From Burkholderiales bacterium (GTDB taxonomy: Bacteria > Pseudomonadota > Gammaproteobacteria > Burkholderiales > SG8-41): DNA of 64,000 bases. The notes beneath the pieces were generated by a model. It was not told where the DNA came from. It did no database searches and saw only the letters and a program-made list of their open reading frames with translations. Shown in pieces: positions 1 through 8,775 of the stretch. The stretch is taken from contig JALHRQ010000002.1 of the NCBI GenBank assembly GCA_022841375.1, positions 62,001-126,000 on the forward strand. Reading direction: 5' to 3'. Position 1 is the stretch's first letter, and every line of letters begins with the position of its first letter. Both the position numbers and the translations under genes were made by a program.

Positions 1-60
1 CTTGGCGCTGCCGTAGGACGCCGAGAGACCGTTGACACTGAGCAGGGCGGCGGCGTTCAT
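1..60 (-). CDS. livF: LivF-type ABC transporter ATP-binding protein (N-terminal fragment)
   Basis: Only the first 20 codons are in the window; the gene continues past base 1. The ATG at 58-60 overlaps the livG stop in an ATGA junction, so the two ATPases are translationally coupled. The visible start (MNAAALLSVNGLSASYG) has the N-terminal beta strand and A-loop Tyr typical of an ABC ATPase. In the branched-chain amino-acid (HAAT) family LivF is the second ATPase and follows LivG directly. The LivF call rests mainly on that order, because no Walker motif is visible yet. Confidence 0.75.
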   Translation of the reverse strand, partial: MNAAALLSVNGLSASYGSAK

Positions 61-842
61 GGAGCAGCCTGCGCAGCGGCCTCGGCATCGACGTCGATCT
101 GCCAGTAGCTGCGGCGCACTTCGGGATGATTCATACATTCCTCGTAGCCGCCCTCGGCGATGATGCGGCCCTCGTGCATCACGGTGAGGCGTTGCAGGAA
201 TTCCTTTACGTGCGACAGCTTGTGCTCGACGATCAGGATGGTCTGCTGGCCGACCTGGCGGCGCAGGATGGCCAGCACCGCCTGAATTTCCGACTCGGCC
301 AGCCCGGCCAGGGGCTCATCGAGCAACAGCACTTTAGGCTCGGCCAGCATGGTCATCGCAATCTCTAGCCGGCGCTTTTCGCCGAGACTCAGGTTGCGCA
401 CTTCCCGGTCGCGCAGGTCCCTGAGATCGAAGGTTTCGAGGACTTCCGCAATTTTGTCGTTGTTGCGGTGCTGCTTGCAGGTATTCAGGAACAGCTGCAG
501 CAGGCTGGATTTGCGGTGGGCGCGGAAAAAGGCGAGCACCAGGTTGTCGATGACCGTCAGGTTGTCGAAGGTCGACGTCAGCTGGAAGGTACGCATCACG
601 CCGTGCGCGACGCGCTGCTGGGGCGTGTCGCGGGTGATGTCGGTTCCGCGGTAATGGATGCTCCCGCTGTCGGGCGTGTAGAGGCCGGTGAGCAGGTTGA
701 AGAAGGTGGTCTTGCCGGCGCCATTGGAGCCGATGATGCCGGCCACCTCGTGCTCGCGCAGCGTGTAGCTGACGTCATTGACTGCCGCCAGTGCGCCGAA
801 GCGCTTGGTGACATGGCTGGCTTTGAGGAGTTCGATGCTCAT
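57..842 (-). CDS. livG: Branched-chain amino-acid type ABC transporter ATP-binding protein LivG
   Basis: A 261-residue cytoplasmic ATPase that would power import of a branched-chain amino acid or related carboxylated substrate. Walker A is GSNGAGKTT at residues 38-46, the Q-loop region is near 87 (TFQLTS), the signature LSLGE is at 151-155, and Walker B VLLLDEP is at 171-177. The long segment between Q-loop and signature (about 100-150) and the C-terminal IAEGGYEE type ending are characteristic of LivG rather than LivF. The gene follows the binding-protein gene after about 70 bases and overlaps livF. The permeases LivH and LivM are not in the window and presumably lie beyond base 1. Substrate specificity cannot be read from the ATPase. 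Confidence 0.9.
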   Translation of the reverse strand: MSIELLKASHVTKRFGALAAVNDVSYTLREHEVAGIIGSNGAGKTTFFNLLTGLYTPDSGSIHYRGTDITRDTPQQRVAHGVMRTFQLTSTFDNLTVIDNLVLAFFRAHRKSSLLQLFLNTCKQHRNNDKIAEVLETFDLRDLRDREVRNLSLGEKRRLEIAMTMLAEPKVLLLDEPLAGLAESEIQAVLAILRRQVGQQTILIVEHKLSHVKEFLQRLTVMHEGRIIAEGGYEECMNHPEVRRSYWQIDVDAEAAAQAAP

Positions 843-865
843 CCGTACGCTCTGCGCACAGGCCG

Positions 866-894
866 CCCCCGCGGCTGTTTTCCGTCCGCGGAGG
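866..894 (-). repeat. Intergenic hairpin between the binding-protein gene and livG
   Basis: On the minus strand CCTCCGCGG (886-894) can pair with CCGCGGGGG (866-874), giving a nine-pair G+C-rich stem around an 11-base loop. No T-run follows, so it does not look like an intrinsic terminator. Hairpins at this place, just 3' of a periplasmic binding-protein gene, often stabilise the upstream message so that the binding protein is made in excess over the ATPases. That role is inferred here. Confidence 0.5.
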
Positions 895-912
895 CGCCTG
901 CCGGGACGATGG

Positions 913-2151
913 TCAGTAGCCGAGCGACTTCAGGCTGGGCATGACGGAGTCACCGCCCTGCGAGCCGACGACATGGAACAGGTCCCATTCGTTCTTCTGT
1001 TCCTTGGGACCCTTGCCCTTGACCAGGAAGGCGGCATGTTTGTACACCGCTGCCTGGTCCTGGCGCCAGTTGGCCTGGCCCTTGACGGTCATGAATTCGC
1101 CCTTGTTGGCGCGCAGGGCCGCGGCCACCTTGGTCGGGTCAAAGGACTTCGCCGATTCAAAGCCGCGGAACATTTCCATGTAGGCGATATAGGCGATCGC
1201 CGCATAGGCGTCGGGCGGATTCTTGTACTTGGCCCGGAACAGTGCGGTGAATTCAGCTGCACTCTTCGCAGCAGCCTTGTCTTCGAAGCTGGAAAGGTCG
1301 TAATAAAAATAGTGCATGGCGTAGACGCCTTCCAGCGCTTCCGGCGGCAGGCCCTTGGCCACGACATTGGTGGTGAAAGCGTTGAATATGGTCATTTCCT
1401 TGCCGAGGCCCATCTGGTGAACCTGTTTCAGCAGGGCCACGGCATCGGCGGCGAACTGCGCGGCGATGAAGACATCGGGCTTGGCAGCGCGCACCTTCTG
1501 CAGCACGGTGGTGAAGTCGCTGGTGCCCAACGAGACCTCGTCGTAGCCGACGATCTCGGCTCCGGCTTCCTTGGCCGCGGCATAAACACCGTCGCGGATG
1601 TCCCAGCCGAAGCTGTCGGAACGGGCGAGGAAGAAAATGCGTTTTTTCTTCAGCTCCTGAGTGGCTGACTTGCCGGCCATGTAACCGACGGTCCAAGGGC
1701 TGTAGGCGGTGGCGAAGGTGGTATCAGCGAGCTTGCCCTTCTGGAAGGCTTCCTTGGCCATTACGCACACCGGGAAGTAGGGCAGGGGATTCTTGGACAC
1801 CATGGCGTTGATGGCGTAGGCCAGGGGTGCGAAGGTCTGGCCGCCGAGGCCCTTGACGCCTTCGTCGACCATGTAGCGGTAGCGGCGCACGCCGACGTCC
1901 TGCTTGGCTTCGTCGTCGCCAACCACGCCCTCGACCGCGACCTTGCCCCAGGGCATGTTGAGGCCGCCGCGCTTGTTGATGACGTCGACCGCGAGCTCGG
2001 CGCCCTGTTTCTGGGTTTCAGCCACCGCGGCAAAGGTGCCGGTCAGCGGCAGCAGGATGCCGACCTTGATTTTCGAAGGATCGGCGGCCTGCGCCGTTAC
2101 GGTAACCAGGCTCAGCACCGCGTATGCAAGCAATACCCAAACTTTTTTCAT
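913..2151 (-). CDS. Periplasmic substrate-binding protein of a HAAT-family ABC transporter
   Basis: A 412-residue exported solute-binding protein with a Sec signal peptide (MKKVWVLLAYAVLSLVTVTA, cleavage near AQA-AD at about 22-23). The mature protein starts with KIKVGILLPLTG followed by a Periplasmic_binding_6 (LivK-like) fold. The sequence has the usual two lobes, with GWDIRDGVYAAAKEAGAEIV and VFIAAQFAADAVALLKQ segments. The start is supported by a strong Shine-Dalgarno (GGAGGGGG) seven to eight bases upstream of the ATG. It is the first gene of the operon with livG and livF. The ligand is unknown: HAAT binding proteins in betaproteobacteria take branched-chain amino acids, amides, urea or aromatic acids. 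Confidence 0.88.
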   Translation of the reverse strand: MKKVWVLLAYAVLSLVTVTAQAADPSKIKVGILLPLTGTFAAVAETQKQGAELAVDVINKRGGLNMPWGKVAVEGVVGDDEAKQDVGVRRYRYMVDEGVKGLGGQTFAPLAYAINAMVSKNPLPYFPVCVMAKEAFQKGKLADTTFATAYSPWTVGYMAGKSATQELKKKRIFFLARSDSFGWDIRDGVYAAAKEAGAEIVGYDEVSLGTSDFTTVLQKVRAAKPDVFIAAQFAADAVALLKQVHQMGLGKEMTIFNAFTTNVVAKGLPPEALEGVYAMHYFYYDLSSFEDKAAAKSAAEFTALFRAKYKNPPDAYAAIAYIAYMEMFRGFESAKSFDPTKVAAALRANKGEFMTVKGQANWRQDQAAVYKHAAFLVKGKGPKEQKNEWDLFHVVGSQGGDSVMPSLKSLGY

Positions 2152-2341
2152 TGCGTCCCCCTCCGGGATTCAAGGCACAGCATTTGTTGGAAGCCGTTTC
2201 TGCAGCTGGCGGCAACGGGTCTCGTCTGGCGATTGATAATCGCTTCGTGTCGAATGGCCCGCTGGTACGAAAGATTACACCAGTTCAGATATTGCGGCAC
2301 GGCCCATTGGTTTATTTATTCGCCCCGGCCGTGCCTGCGCC

Positions 2342-2965
2342 TCACAACACCGGCACTGCCATGCCGCGCTGCACCGCGGGGCGTGCGGAAATGCGGTCAT
2401 ACCAGCGCTTCACATGCCGAAAATCATTGAGGTCGGTTTTGTGCCACTCGTGGCGGGCGATCCAAGGGTAGGTCGCCATTTCGGCGATGGTGTATTCGCC
2501 GCCGGCCAGCCATTCATGATTGGCCAGATGCGCATCGAGCACGCCGTAGAGCCGGCGCGTTTCCGTGACATATCGCTCGATCGCATACGGCACCGGCTCT
2601 TTGGCCGCACGCAGGAAATGATGCACCTGGCCGAACATCGGACCGACACCGCCCATCTGGAACATCAGCCACTGCAGGGCATCATAACGCCCACGTACTG
2701 CTTCCGGCAGAAATTTACCCGTCTTGCCGGCGAGGTAGATCAGGATCGCCCCGGATTCCATCAAAGCGATGGGCTTGCCGTCGGGGCCGTCGGGATCGAC
2801 GATCGCCGGGATCTTGCTGTTGGGATTGATCGCGACGAATTCGGGTTTGAACTGGTCGCCCTTGCCGATGTTGACCGCATGGGTGCGGTACTGCAGCGCG
2901 CATTCTTCCAGCATGATTGAAATCTTGCGGCCATTTGGCGTGGTCCAGGTATAAAAATCAATCAT
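2342..2965 (-). CDS. Glutathione S-transferase family protein, YfcG/YghU-like disulfide-bond oxidoreductase
   Basis: A 207-residue cytosolic protein. The N-terminal thioredoxin fold (1-80) carries the TWTTPNGRKISIMLEE signature and a cis-Pro region SKIPAIVDPDG, followed by ESGAILIYLA (the glutathione-binding E-S pair). The helical C-terminal GST domain follows. The TPNG motif near residue 8 places it with the Nu-class/YfcG group, which bind glutathione and act as disulfide reductases rather than classic conjugating enzymes; that assignment is family knowledge. The gene stands alone, with about 190 bases to the ABC operon start and 42 bases to cca. A good Shine-Dalgarno (AAGGAGATCC) precedes the ATG. 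Confidence 0.88.
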   Translation of the reverse strand: MIDFYTWTTPNGRKISIMLEECALQYRTHAVNIGKGDQFKPEFVAINPNSKIPAIVDPDGPDGKPIALMESGAILIYLAGKTGKFLPEAVRGRYDALQWLMFQMGGVGPMFGQVHHFLRAAKEPVPYAIERYVTETRRLYGVLDAHLANHEWLAGGEYTIAEMATYPWIARHEWHKTDLNDFRHVKRWYDRISARPAVQRGMAVPVL

Positions 2966-3007
2966 TGCAGGATCTCCTTGTTCTTTTCATGATTCATTGT
3001 GATTTGA

Positions 3008-4105
3008 TTATTTTAGTGCAGCGCGTATCGCGGCGAGGCGCGCATCGGCCACTGCAGACTTGATGCCGTCGGGTGACTTTTGCGCGCGAGCAACGGCACC
3101 CGCATCCACCGCCAGCGCCGCATCATGCGCACAACGCAGCCGTTTGCGTGCCGCATCCGCGCCGGCAACCCCTGCCACCGCCGCGTCTACCAGATCGCGA
3201 AAGCGCTCCGGGCGCCGCCAGGCATCGCAGGCCTCGAGAATTTGCGCCAGTTCTTCCACGTCCAGTTCCGCGCCGTCCGCCAGCGCGTTGCCATGGCGGG
3301 CCGCGAGCAGCGCCAGATCGCGGCAATTCGCGGGCGCACGCAGCTTGATGCACAACGCATCCACGGCTTCCGGCTCCAGCGCGCGCATCAGCGCTGCAAA
3401 ACGTATATCCAGCACCCCCGGGGCTGCGCCATCCAGCGCCGCCAGCGCTGCGTCGGCCAGACCGTCGTCGTAGAGCGCATCCAGCTGCGGCAATACGCGT
3501 GCCAGCGCGCCGCAGTCACGCAGAATCGCAAACATCGCCGACGGCGTTTTTTCCATCAACCCTTTCGCCAGTTCCTGCCACACCCGTTCGGCGACCAGCG
3601 CGTCGGCCTCACCGTCCTGCACCATCTGCACCATCAGTGCCTGGGTTTCCGGCGCAACGGTGAAATCGAAGCGCGCGGCAAATCGCGCAACGCGCAGGAT
3701 GCGCACCGGATCTTCGGCAAACGCCGGACTGACATGACGCAGCACGCCTTCACCCAGATCCTCGGCGCCGCAGTACGGGTCGATCAGGCGGCCATCCGCA
3801 GCACGGGCCATCGCATTAATGGTCAGGTCGCGACGCTGCAGATCCTGTTCCAGCGTGACATCGGGTGCGGCGTGAAAGTTAAAGCCGTGGTATCCGGGCG
3901 CGGTCTTACGCTCGGTACGTGCCAGCGCATATTCCTCATGAGTTTGCGGATGCAGGAACACCGGGAAATCGCGGCCAACCGGGCGAAAACCCTGCTTCAC
4001 CATCTCTTCGGGTGTCGCGCCGACGACCACATAATCGCGGTCCTGCACGGGCAAGCCGAGCATCTCGTCGCGCACCGCACCGCCGACGACATAGATCTCC
4101 ATCAA
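3008..4105 (-). CDS. cca: CCA-adding tRNA nucleotidyltransferase
   Basis: Adds or repairs the 3' CCA of tRNAs. The class II nucleotidyltransferase head is complete: GGAVRD (8-13), catalytic DRD (22-24) and RRDLTINAMA (91-100), then the neck/body (EDPVRILRVARFAARF, 131-145). The protein has 365 residues against about 410 for E. coli Cca. Aligned by eye, the C-terminal HD phosphohydrolase domain is eroded: where E. coli has CHDLGKG this protein reads MRALEPE after DIRFAAL (233-239), and the histidine-rich segment after it is missing. It should therefore keep CCA addition but lose the 2',3'-cyclic phosphodiesterase/phosphatase activities. The ATG could be codon 1 or 2 (MMEIYV). It sits 5 bases downstream of the SDR gene, in one transcription unit. 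Confidence 0.93.
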   Translation of the reverse strand: MMEIYVVGGAVRDEMLGLPVQDRDYVVVGATPEEMVKQGFRPVGRDFPVFLHPQTHEEYALARTERKTAPGYHGFNFHAAPDVTLEQDLQRRDLTINAMARAADGRLIDPYCGAEDLGEGVLRHVSPAFAEDPVRILRVARFAARFDFTVAPETQALMVQMVQDGEADALVAERVWQELAKGLMEKTPSAMFAILRDCGALARVLPQLDALYDDGLADAALAALDGAAPGVLDIRFAALMRALEPEAVDALCIKLRAPANCRDLALLAARHGNALADGAELDVEELAQILEACDAWRRPERFRDLVDAAVAGVAGADAARKRLRCAHDAALAVDAGAVARAQKSPDGIKSAVADARLAAIRAALK

Positions 4106-4110
4106 CGGCT

Positions 4111-5049
4111 TCAGCGGCCGGCGCGGCTGCGCATGCTGTCGTAATGCGCGCGCGGCGTGTCAGTCGCAAGCCATGACGGCGCCAGCGCCTCCAGAGCCTG
4201 CGGCTGGATGCCGAACGGGAACACCGAATCCGTCACGCTGTCGATGTCCATCGAAAGGATGTTGTCACGCGACATCAGTTTCACCGGCAGACATTCCATC
4301 GCAAACGCCTGAAAGTAGGACAACGGGCGATTAAGGCCGATGATGGGGCGCGGACGGCCGGTAATACGCGCCACCCACGCCACCAGTTCACGCAGCGTGT
4401 AACGCTGCGGACCGCACAGATCGTAGCTGCGTCCATGAGTGGTGGTATCGGTCAATGCATGGTCAAAAGCCGCGGCGACATCTCCGACAAACACCGGCTG
4501 GAAACGCGCGTCGGGCCGCGCCAGCACCAGTACCGGCACCAACTGCGCGAGCCTGGCGAACAGATTCAGAAATCGGTCATCCGGGCCGAAAATTACCGAT
4601 GGGCGGAATATCGTGACATCCAGTCCCGATTCGAGCACGACGCGTTCAGCTTCACCCTTGCTGCGCAGATAGGCGCTGGGGCCATTGACCGCGGCGCCGA
4701 TAGCGCTCATGTGCAGCAGTCGCCTGATGCCGCCGGCGCGGCACGCTGACACCACGTTGCGGGCGAGTTCGATATGGGCGGCGCGGAAACCGCGGTGGCC
4801 GCCGCCTTCATGCAATACCCCGACAAGATTGATCACCGCGTCACAGTCGGCAACCACTCTGGTCAGCGCCGCCGCTGAATGCACATCGGCCTCCACCACA
4901 TCTACAGTCGGCAGCAGAGTCAGTGCCTTGGCGCGCTCGCGGTCCCGGGTCGGCACCACCATGCGCATGCCGCGCGCTGCAAGTTGCTGACACAGATGGC
5001 GGCCGACAAAACCCGATCCGCCGATGACACAGATTTTTTCAATGAGCAT
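4111..5049 (-). CDS. NDUFA9-like NAD(P)-binding SDR protein
   Basis: A 312-residue atypical short-chain dehydrogenase. The Rossmann glycine motif GGSGFVGRHL is at residues 9-18, with VVEADVHSAAAL and the NLVGVLHEGG segment typical of the complex I NDUFA9 subunit family (SDR a5). A canonical YxxxK is only loosely present (AYLRSKGEAE, near 127), which is usual for this group. In mitochondria NDUFA9 is a complex I accessory subunit; in bacteria the role is not settled and may involve quinone or membrane-associated redox. The gene lies between slt and cca on the same strand with short spacers (35 and 5 bases), the common betaproteobacterial arrangement. Confidence 0.82.
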   Translation of the reverse strand: MLIEKICVIGGSGFVGRHLCQQLAARGMRMVVPTRDRERAKALTLLPTVDVVEADVHSAAALTRVVADCDAVINLVGVLHEGGGHRGFRAAHIELARNVVSACRAGGIRRLLHMSAIGAAVNGPSAYLRSKGEAERVVLESGLDVTIFRPSVIFGPDDRFLNLFARLAQLVPVLVLARPDARFQPVFVGDVAAAFDHALTDTTTHGRSYDLCGPQRYTLRELVAWVARITGRPRPIIGLNRPLSYFQAFAMECLPVKLMSRDNILSMDIDSVTDSVFPFGIQPQALEALAPSWLATDTPRAHYDSMRSRAGR

Positions 5050-5084
5050 GTGGAAATTCTCCGATGTAATGCCGATGACACCGA

Positions 5085-7097
5085 TCAGGGCGTATCACCG
5101 AGCGGCTTTTCGCGATCGCGCCTTCGCGGTTCGATGACGCCGATGCGCGCTTTCAACGACTGTATTTGCTGGCTGAAATTGCTGGCGTAGTAGCTGGAAT
5201 TGGCCATCACCTTCTTCACATAATCCCGCGTCTCGTTGAATGGAATGCTCTCGGCATAAACCGCCGCCTCCATTGACTGCTCGTCGCGCCAGGCGCGGGC
5301 ACGACCGGGACCTGCGTTATACGCAGCCGAGGCCAGCACCGGGCTGCCGTCTAGTGTGTCGAGCACATGGCGCAGATAATAGGTGCCCAGACTGAGGTTG
5401 GTATTCACGTCGTTGACCTGCGACCAGTGCCAGTCCTTGAGGCCGATTTTCCCCGCAACCCATTTCGCCGTGGCCGGCATCAGCTGCATCAACCCGCCGG
5501 CGCCAACCCGAGATTTGGCCTGGGCGATAAAACGGCTTTCCTGACGGATCAGTCCGTTGACCCAGGCCTCGTCAAGATCCACCTGCCGCGCAGCAGCTTT
5601 CAGCTGGTCCCGGTACGGCGCGAGATAACGCAGTCCGAAATCATGTTCGAACAGCGTGCGGTCGGCGGTGTTGATCGCCCGGTCATACACGGCGTTGCGG
5701 CGCGCCACTTCTGCCGCGGCGAGAAGCTCGCGATCGCTCATGCCGCGAATCGCCCACAGCCATTCGCGTACCGCCTCGAGCCGTACATCCAGCCGGAACA
5801 GTGTCAGCGCGCGCCGGATGCCCGGACGCGCGGCAATTGCGGCAACCTCCTGCTCGGTCGGCTTGTAAGACTGCACCGGCGCCTGTACACCGCTGCCAAG
5901 ATCCTCGGTCGCCAGCTGGCCGTAAAAACTGAACTCCGCTGACAGCGGCTTGAGCAACGCGACTGCTTCGGTTTCACGACCCGCGACTTTCAGTGCCCGC
6001 GCCTTCCAGTAGCGCCAGGCCGAGTCTTCTGCTTCTTTCGGCGTCATAGCATCGATCGCCGCCTGCACTTCCGGCCAGCGCTTTGCGCGCAGCGCCGCGC
6101 GGGCCTTCCAGGCCAACTGCAGATCGCTCATGCCGGACGCACGGGCGTACCAGTCGAGCGCTGCCGGTTCATGGCGCATCGCGCCGAAGTAGCCGAGCAT
6201 GCCCCAGACATAGGCGCGCTCCTCCTCGGAAAACTGGGGAGCCAGCCGGGTCCAGTGTGTCGCGGCCTGTTGCGGCGAACTGCGCGCCAGCCGGTACACC
6301 GCAAACATCGCGGTCTCGCGCGACGCCCGCGACTTCGGGTCGGAACGCAGATCATTCAAATATGCGGCGGGATTGCCGGAAATGCCGGTCAACACCCGCG
6401 CATCCGGTGCCTGGCCTTTCGGCAACCAGCCGGCGACACGATTGGCCAATCCGACCTGCCCGGCCTCCAGCGCCAGCCTGACCCGGGTCCACACATCTTC
6501 CTCGGACAACTGTCGCGACTCGAGCAGCGCATCGAACAGCGGATTGCAACTGTCGGGCAGATCGCGGGCGACAAACCACAGCGGCCGCGCCTCGCGCAGC
6601 GCCTGGTTGTCGACGCGCAGGCGCGCCTGCAAGGCATAGCAGGTCACCTCCATGTCCTCACCCACCAGCGCGGGGAGCTCGGTGTTGAAGGTTTCCCATT
6701 GCGCGTTTTTACCCAGCGTTTTCAGCCAGTCACGACGCACGTTGTCGGACAGCGGCGTGTCGCGGTTGCTGGCGATATAGCGGCGGATTTCCTCGGCTTC
6801 GCGCGCTTCAAAACGGATTTTCAGCCGCCAATACTGCACATAGGGTTCGAGCACATGGCCCTGGAAACGCGGTGCGAGCTGGTCGAGTTTTTTGCTGTCG
6901 CCGGTACGCGCCGCGTCTTTTGCTGCAAGAAATGCCTCATCCAGCGCAGCCGCGTTTTGTGCCGCAGCCGGCACGGCGGGCAATACAACCGTTGCGATGG
7001 CAACCATGATCAGCGCCGCCAAGCGTCCGTGCACCATGCTCAAGGATTGGCGCCGCCGAGTAATCGATATAACTATTTGATTATAAACAGATTTCAT
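5085..7097 (-). CDS. slt: Soluble lytic murein transglycosylase Slt70-like
   Basis: A 670-residue periplasmic enzyme that cleaves the MurNAc-GlcNAc bond of peptidoglycan to 1,6-anhydro products. A long alpha-helical superhelical U/L region (about 50-490) precedes the C-terminal lysozyme-like domain: catalytic Glu520 in RQESRF, GLMQLMP (535-541) and AYNAGPGRA (592-600), then NETRDYVKKV. The start at 7097 overlaps the ilvA stop in ATGA and gives a 20-residue lead before MVHGRLAALIMVAIA. Met21 would give a more standard signal peptide (cleavage near AAA-QN, 44-48), so the true start could be Met1 by coupling or Met21. Confidence 0.92.
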   Translation of the reverse strand: MKSVYNQIVISITRRRQSLSMVHGRLAALIMVAIATVVLPAVPAAAQNAAALDEAFLAAKDAARTGDSKKLDQLAPRFQGHVLEPYVQYWRLKIRFEAREAEEIRRYIASNRDTPLSDNVRRDWLKTLGKNAQWETFNTELPALVGEDMEVTCYALQARLRVDNQALREARPLWFVARDLPDSCNPLFDALLESRQLSEEDVWTRVRLALEAGQVGLANRVAGWLPKGQAPDARVLTGISGNPAAYLNDLRSDPKSRASRETAMFAVYRLARSSPQQAATHWTRLAPQFSEEERAYVWGMLGYFGAMRHEPAALDWYARASGMSDLQLAWKARAALRAKRWPEVQAAIDAMTPKEAEDSAWRYWKARALKVAGRETEAVALLKPLSAEFSFYGQLATEDLGSGVQAPVQSYKPTEQEVAAIAARPGIRRALTLFRLDVRLEAVREWLWAIRGMSDRELLAAAEVARRNAVYDRAINTADRTLFEHDFGLRYLAPYRDQLKAAARQVDLDEAWVNGLIRQESRFIAQAKSRVGAGGLMQLMPATAKWVAGKIGLKDWHWSQVNDVNTNLSLGTYYLRHVLDTLDGSPVLASAAYNAGPGRARAWRDEQSMEAAVYAESIPFNETRDYVKKVMANSSYYASNFSQQIQSLKARIGVIEPRRRDREKPLGDTP

Positions 7098-8608
7098 GAC
7101 AGGAACAGGCGATAGGCAGGATTGCGCGACTCATCGGCACAGGGATAACCGACCTGCGCCAGGAATGCCTTGAACTTGGCTTTGTCAGCCGGTGGCACTT
7201 CCATGCCGACCAATACCCGCCCGTAGTCAGCACCGTGATTACGGTAATGGAACAGGCTGATATTCCAGCCGCGGCTCATGCTGGTCAGGAAACGCATCAG
7301 CGCGCCCGGCTTTTCCGGAAATTCGAAGCGATAGAGGATTTCGTTTTTTGCACCCGGCGCATGACCGCCGACCATGTGGCGTACATGCAGTTTGGCCAGT
7401 TCGTTGTCGCTCAAGTCGAGTGTCTGCAGGCCGCGGCGGCGCAGCGCCTTGACCAGTTGCTCGGTTTCCTTGCTGTTGCGCACCTGCACCCCGACGAACA
7501 CCCGCGCCTTCTGTGGATCGTCAAAACGATAATTGAATTCAGTGACATTGCGCGGACCCAGCAGTTCGCAGAAGCTTTTGAAGCTGCCGGGTTTCTCGGG
7601 AATGGTCACCGCCAGTATGGCTTCGCGGTGTTCGCCGAGTTCGGCTTCTTCCGCGACAAAACGCAGCCGGTCGAAATTCATGTTGGCGCCGCAGGCGACC
7701 GCAACCAGCGTCGCATTGCGCACGCGACGGCGCGCCGCCCAAGCCTTGGCGCCGGCGATCGCCAGCGCGCCGGCGGGCTCGAGAATGGCCCGGGTGTCTT
7801 CAAACACGTCCTTGATCGCCGCGCACATGGCATCGGTGTCGACGCGGACAATTTCATCGACCAGTGTGCGGCACAGACGGAAAGTTTCCTTGCCGACCTG
7901 CTTCACTGCCACGCCGTCGGCAAACAGGCCGACCTGGGCCAGCTTGACGCGGCGACCGGCTTTGATCGACTGATACATCGCGTCCGAATCCACCGGCTGC
8001 ACGCCGATGACCTTGATGTCCGGGCGCAGGCGCTTGACGTAGGCGGCAATCCCCGCAATGAGCCCGCCGCCGCCGATGGCGACAAAAATCGCATCGATGG
8101 GCTCCGGATGCTGACGCAGGATTTCCATTGCAATAGTGCCCTGGCCGGCAATCACGTCCGGATCGTCGTAGGGATGGACGTAAGTCAGTCCATGGCGTTT
8201 TTCCAGCACGCGCGCATGTTCCGCGGCTTCGGCGTACGAATCGCCGTGTAACACCACTTTGGCGCCGCGCGAGCGCACCGCATTGACCTTGATGTCGGGC
8301 GTGGTCACCGGCATGACGATGGTCGCCGTGCATCCCAGCCGCTGCGCTGCCAGCGCTACGCCCTGCGCATGATTGCCGGCCGAGGCGGCGATCACGCCGC
8401 GCGCCAGCGCATCGGGCTTGAGGTGCGCCATCTTGTTGTAGGCGCCACGCAGCTTGAACGAGAACACCGGCTGCATGTCCTCACGCTTGAGCAGAATGCG
8501 GTTGTGGGTGCGCCGTGACAGGTTTGGTGCAAGCTCCAACGGCGTCTCGATCGCCACGTCGTAGACGCGCGCGTTGAGGATACGTTCCAGATAATCGGTT
8601 TTGGCCAT
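7094..8608 (-). CDS. ilvA: Threonine ammonia-lyase, biosynthetic (isoleucine pathway)
   Basis: Converts L-threonine to 2-oxobutanoate and ammonia, the committed step of isoleucine synthesis. The PLP fold has the Schiff-base Lys52 in SFKLRGAYNK, the substrate loop SAGNHAQG (about 95-102) and the glycine-rich phosphate loop IGGGGL. Two ACT-like regulatory repeats follow (about 330-410 and 425-504: EKPGSFKSFCELLG, EKPGALMRFLTSM), as in the allosteric, isoleucine-inhibited form. The length of 504 is close to E. coli IlvA (514). The gene is divergent from rpiA, with 167 bases between them, and its stop overlaps the slt start. Confidence 0.95.
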   Translation of the reverse strand: MAKTDYLERILNARVYDVAIETPLELAPNLSRRTHNRILLKREDMQPVFSFKLRGAYNKMAHLKPDALARGVIAASAGNHAQGVALAAQRLGCTATIVMPVTTPDIKVNAVRSRGAKVVLHGDSYAEAAEHARVLEKRHGLTYVHPYDDPDVIAGQGTIAMEILRQHPEPIDAIFVAIGGGGLIAGIAAYVKRLRPDIKVIGVQPVDSDAMYQSIKAGRRVKLAQVGLFADGVAVKQVGKETFRLCRTLVDEIVRVDTDAMCAAIKDVFEDTRAILEPAGALAIAGAKAWAARRRVRNATLVAVACGANMNFDRLRFVAEEAELGEHREAILAVTIPEKPGSFKSFCELLGPRNVTEFNYRFDDPQKARVFVGVQVRNSKETEQLVKALRRRGLQTLDLSDNELAKLHVRHMVGGHAPGAKNEILYRFEFPEKPGALMRFLTSMSRGWNISLFHYRNHGADYGRVLVGMEVPPADKAKFKAFLAQVGYPCADESRNPAYRLFLS

Positions 8609-8775
8609 GCGCTTTAGCTATGATTTACCAGCGGATTTACATGGGTTAAAGGTTATCAGGAATGCCGCCCGCAGGCGATGCTAAAGGGAAAAATAAGCAT
8701 GCAAAACAAGGCTGTGCGCAAGACCGTGCGGCGATATGCTGTATATTCGATTGAACCATCAATCTGGAGCAGTGA
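8609..8775. promoter_or_regulatory. Divergent intergenic region ilvA / rpiA
   Basis: These 167 bases hold the 5' regions of both genes. On the plus strand TATATT at 8742-8747 is a plausible -10 element for rpiA, but the matching -35 (near 8719) is poor. GGAG at about 8764 is the rpiA ribosome binding site. No operator palindrome or leader-peptide attenuator stands out upstream of ilvA. Confidence 0.35.
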
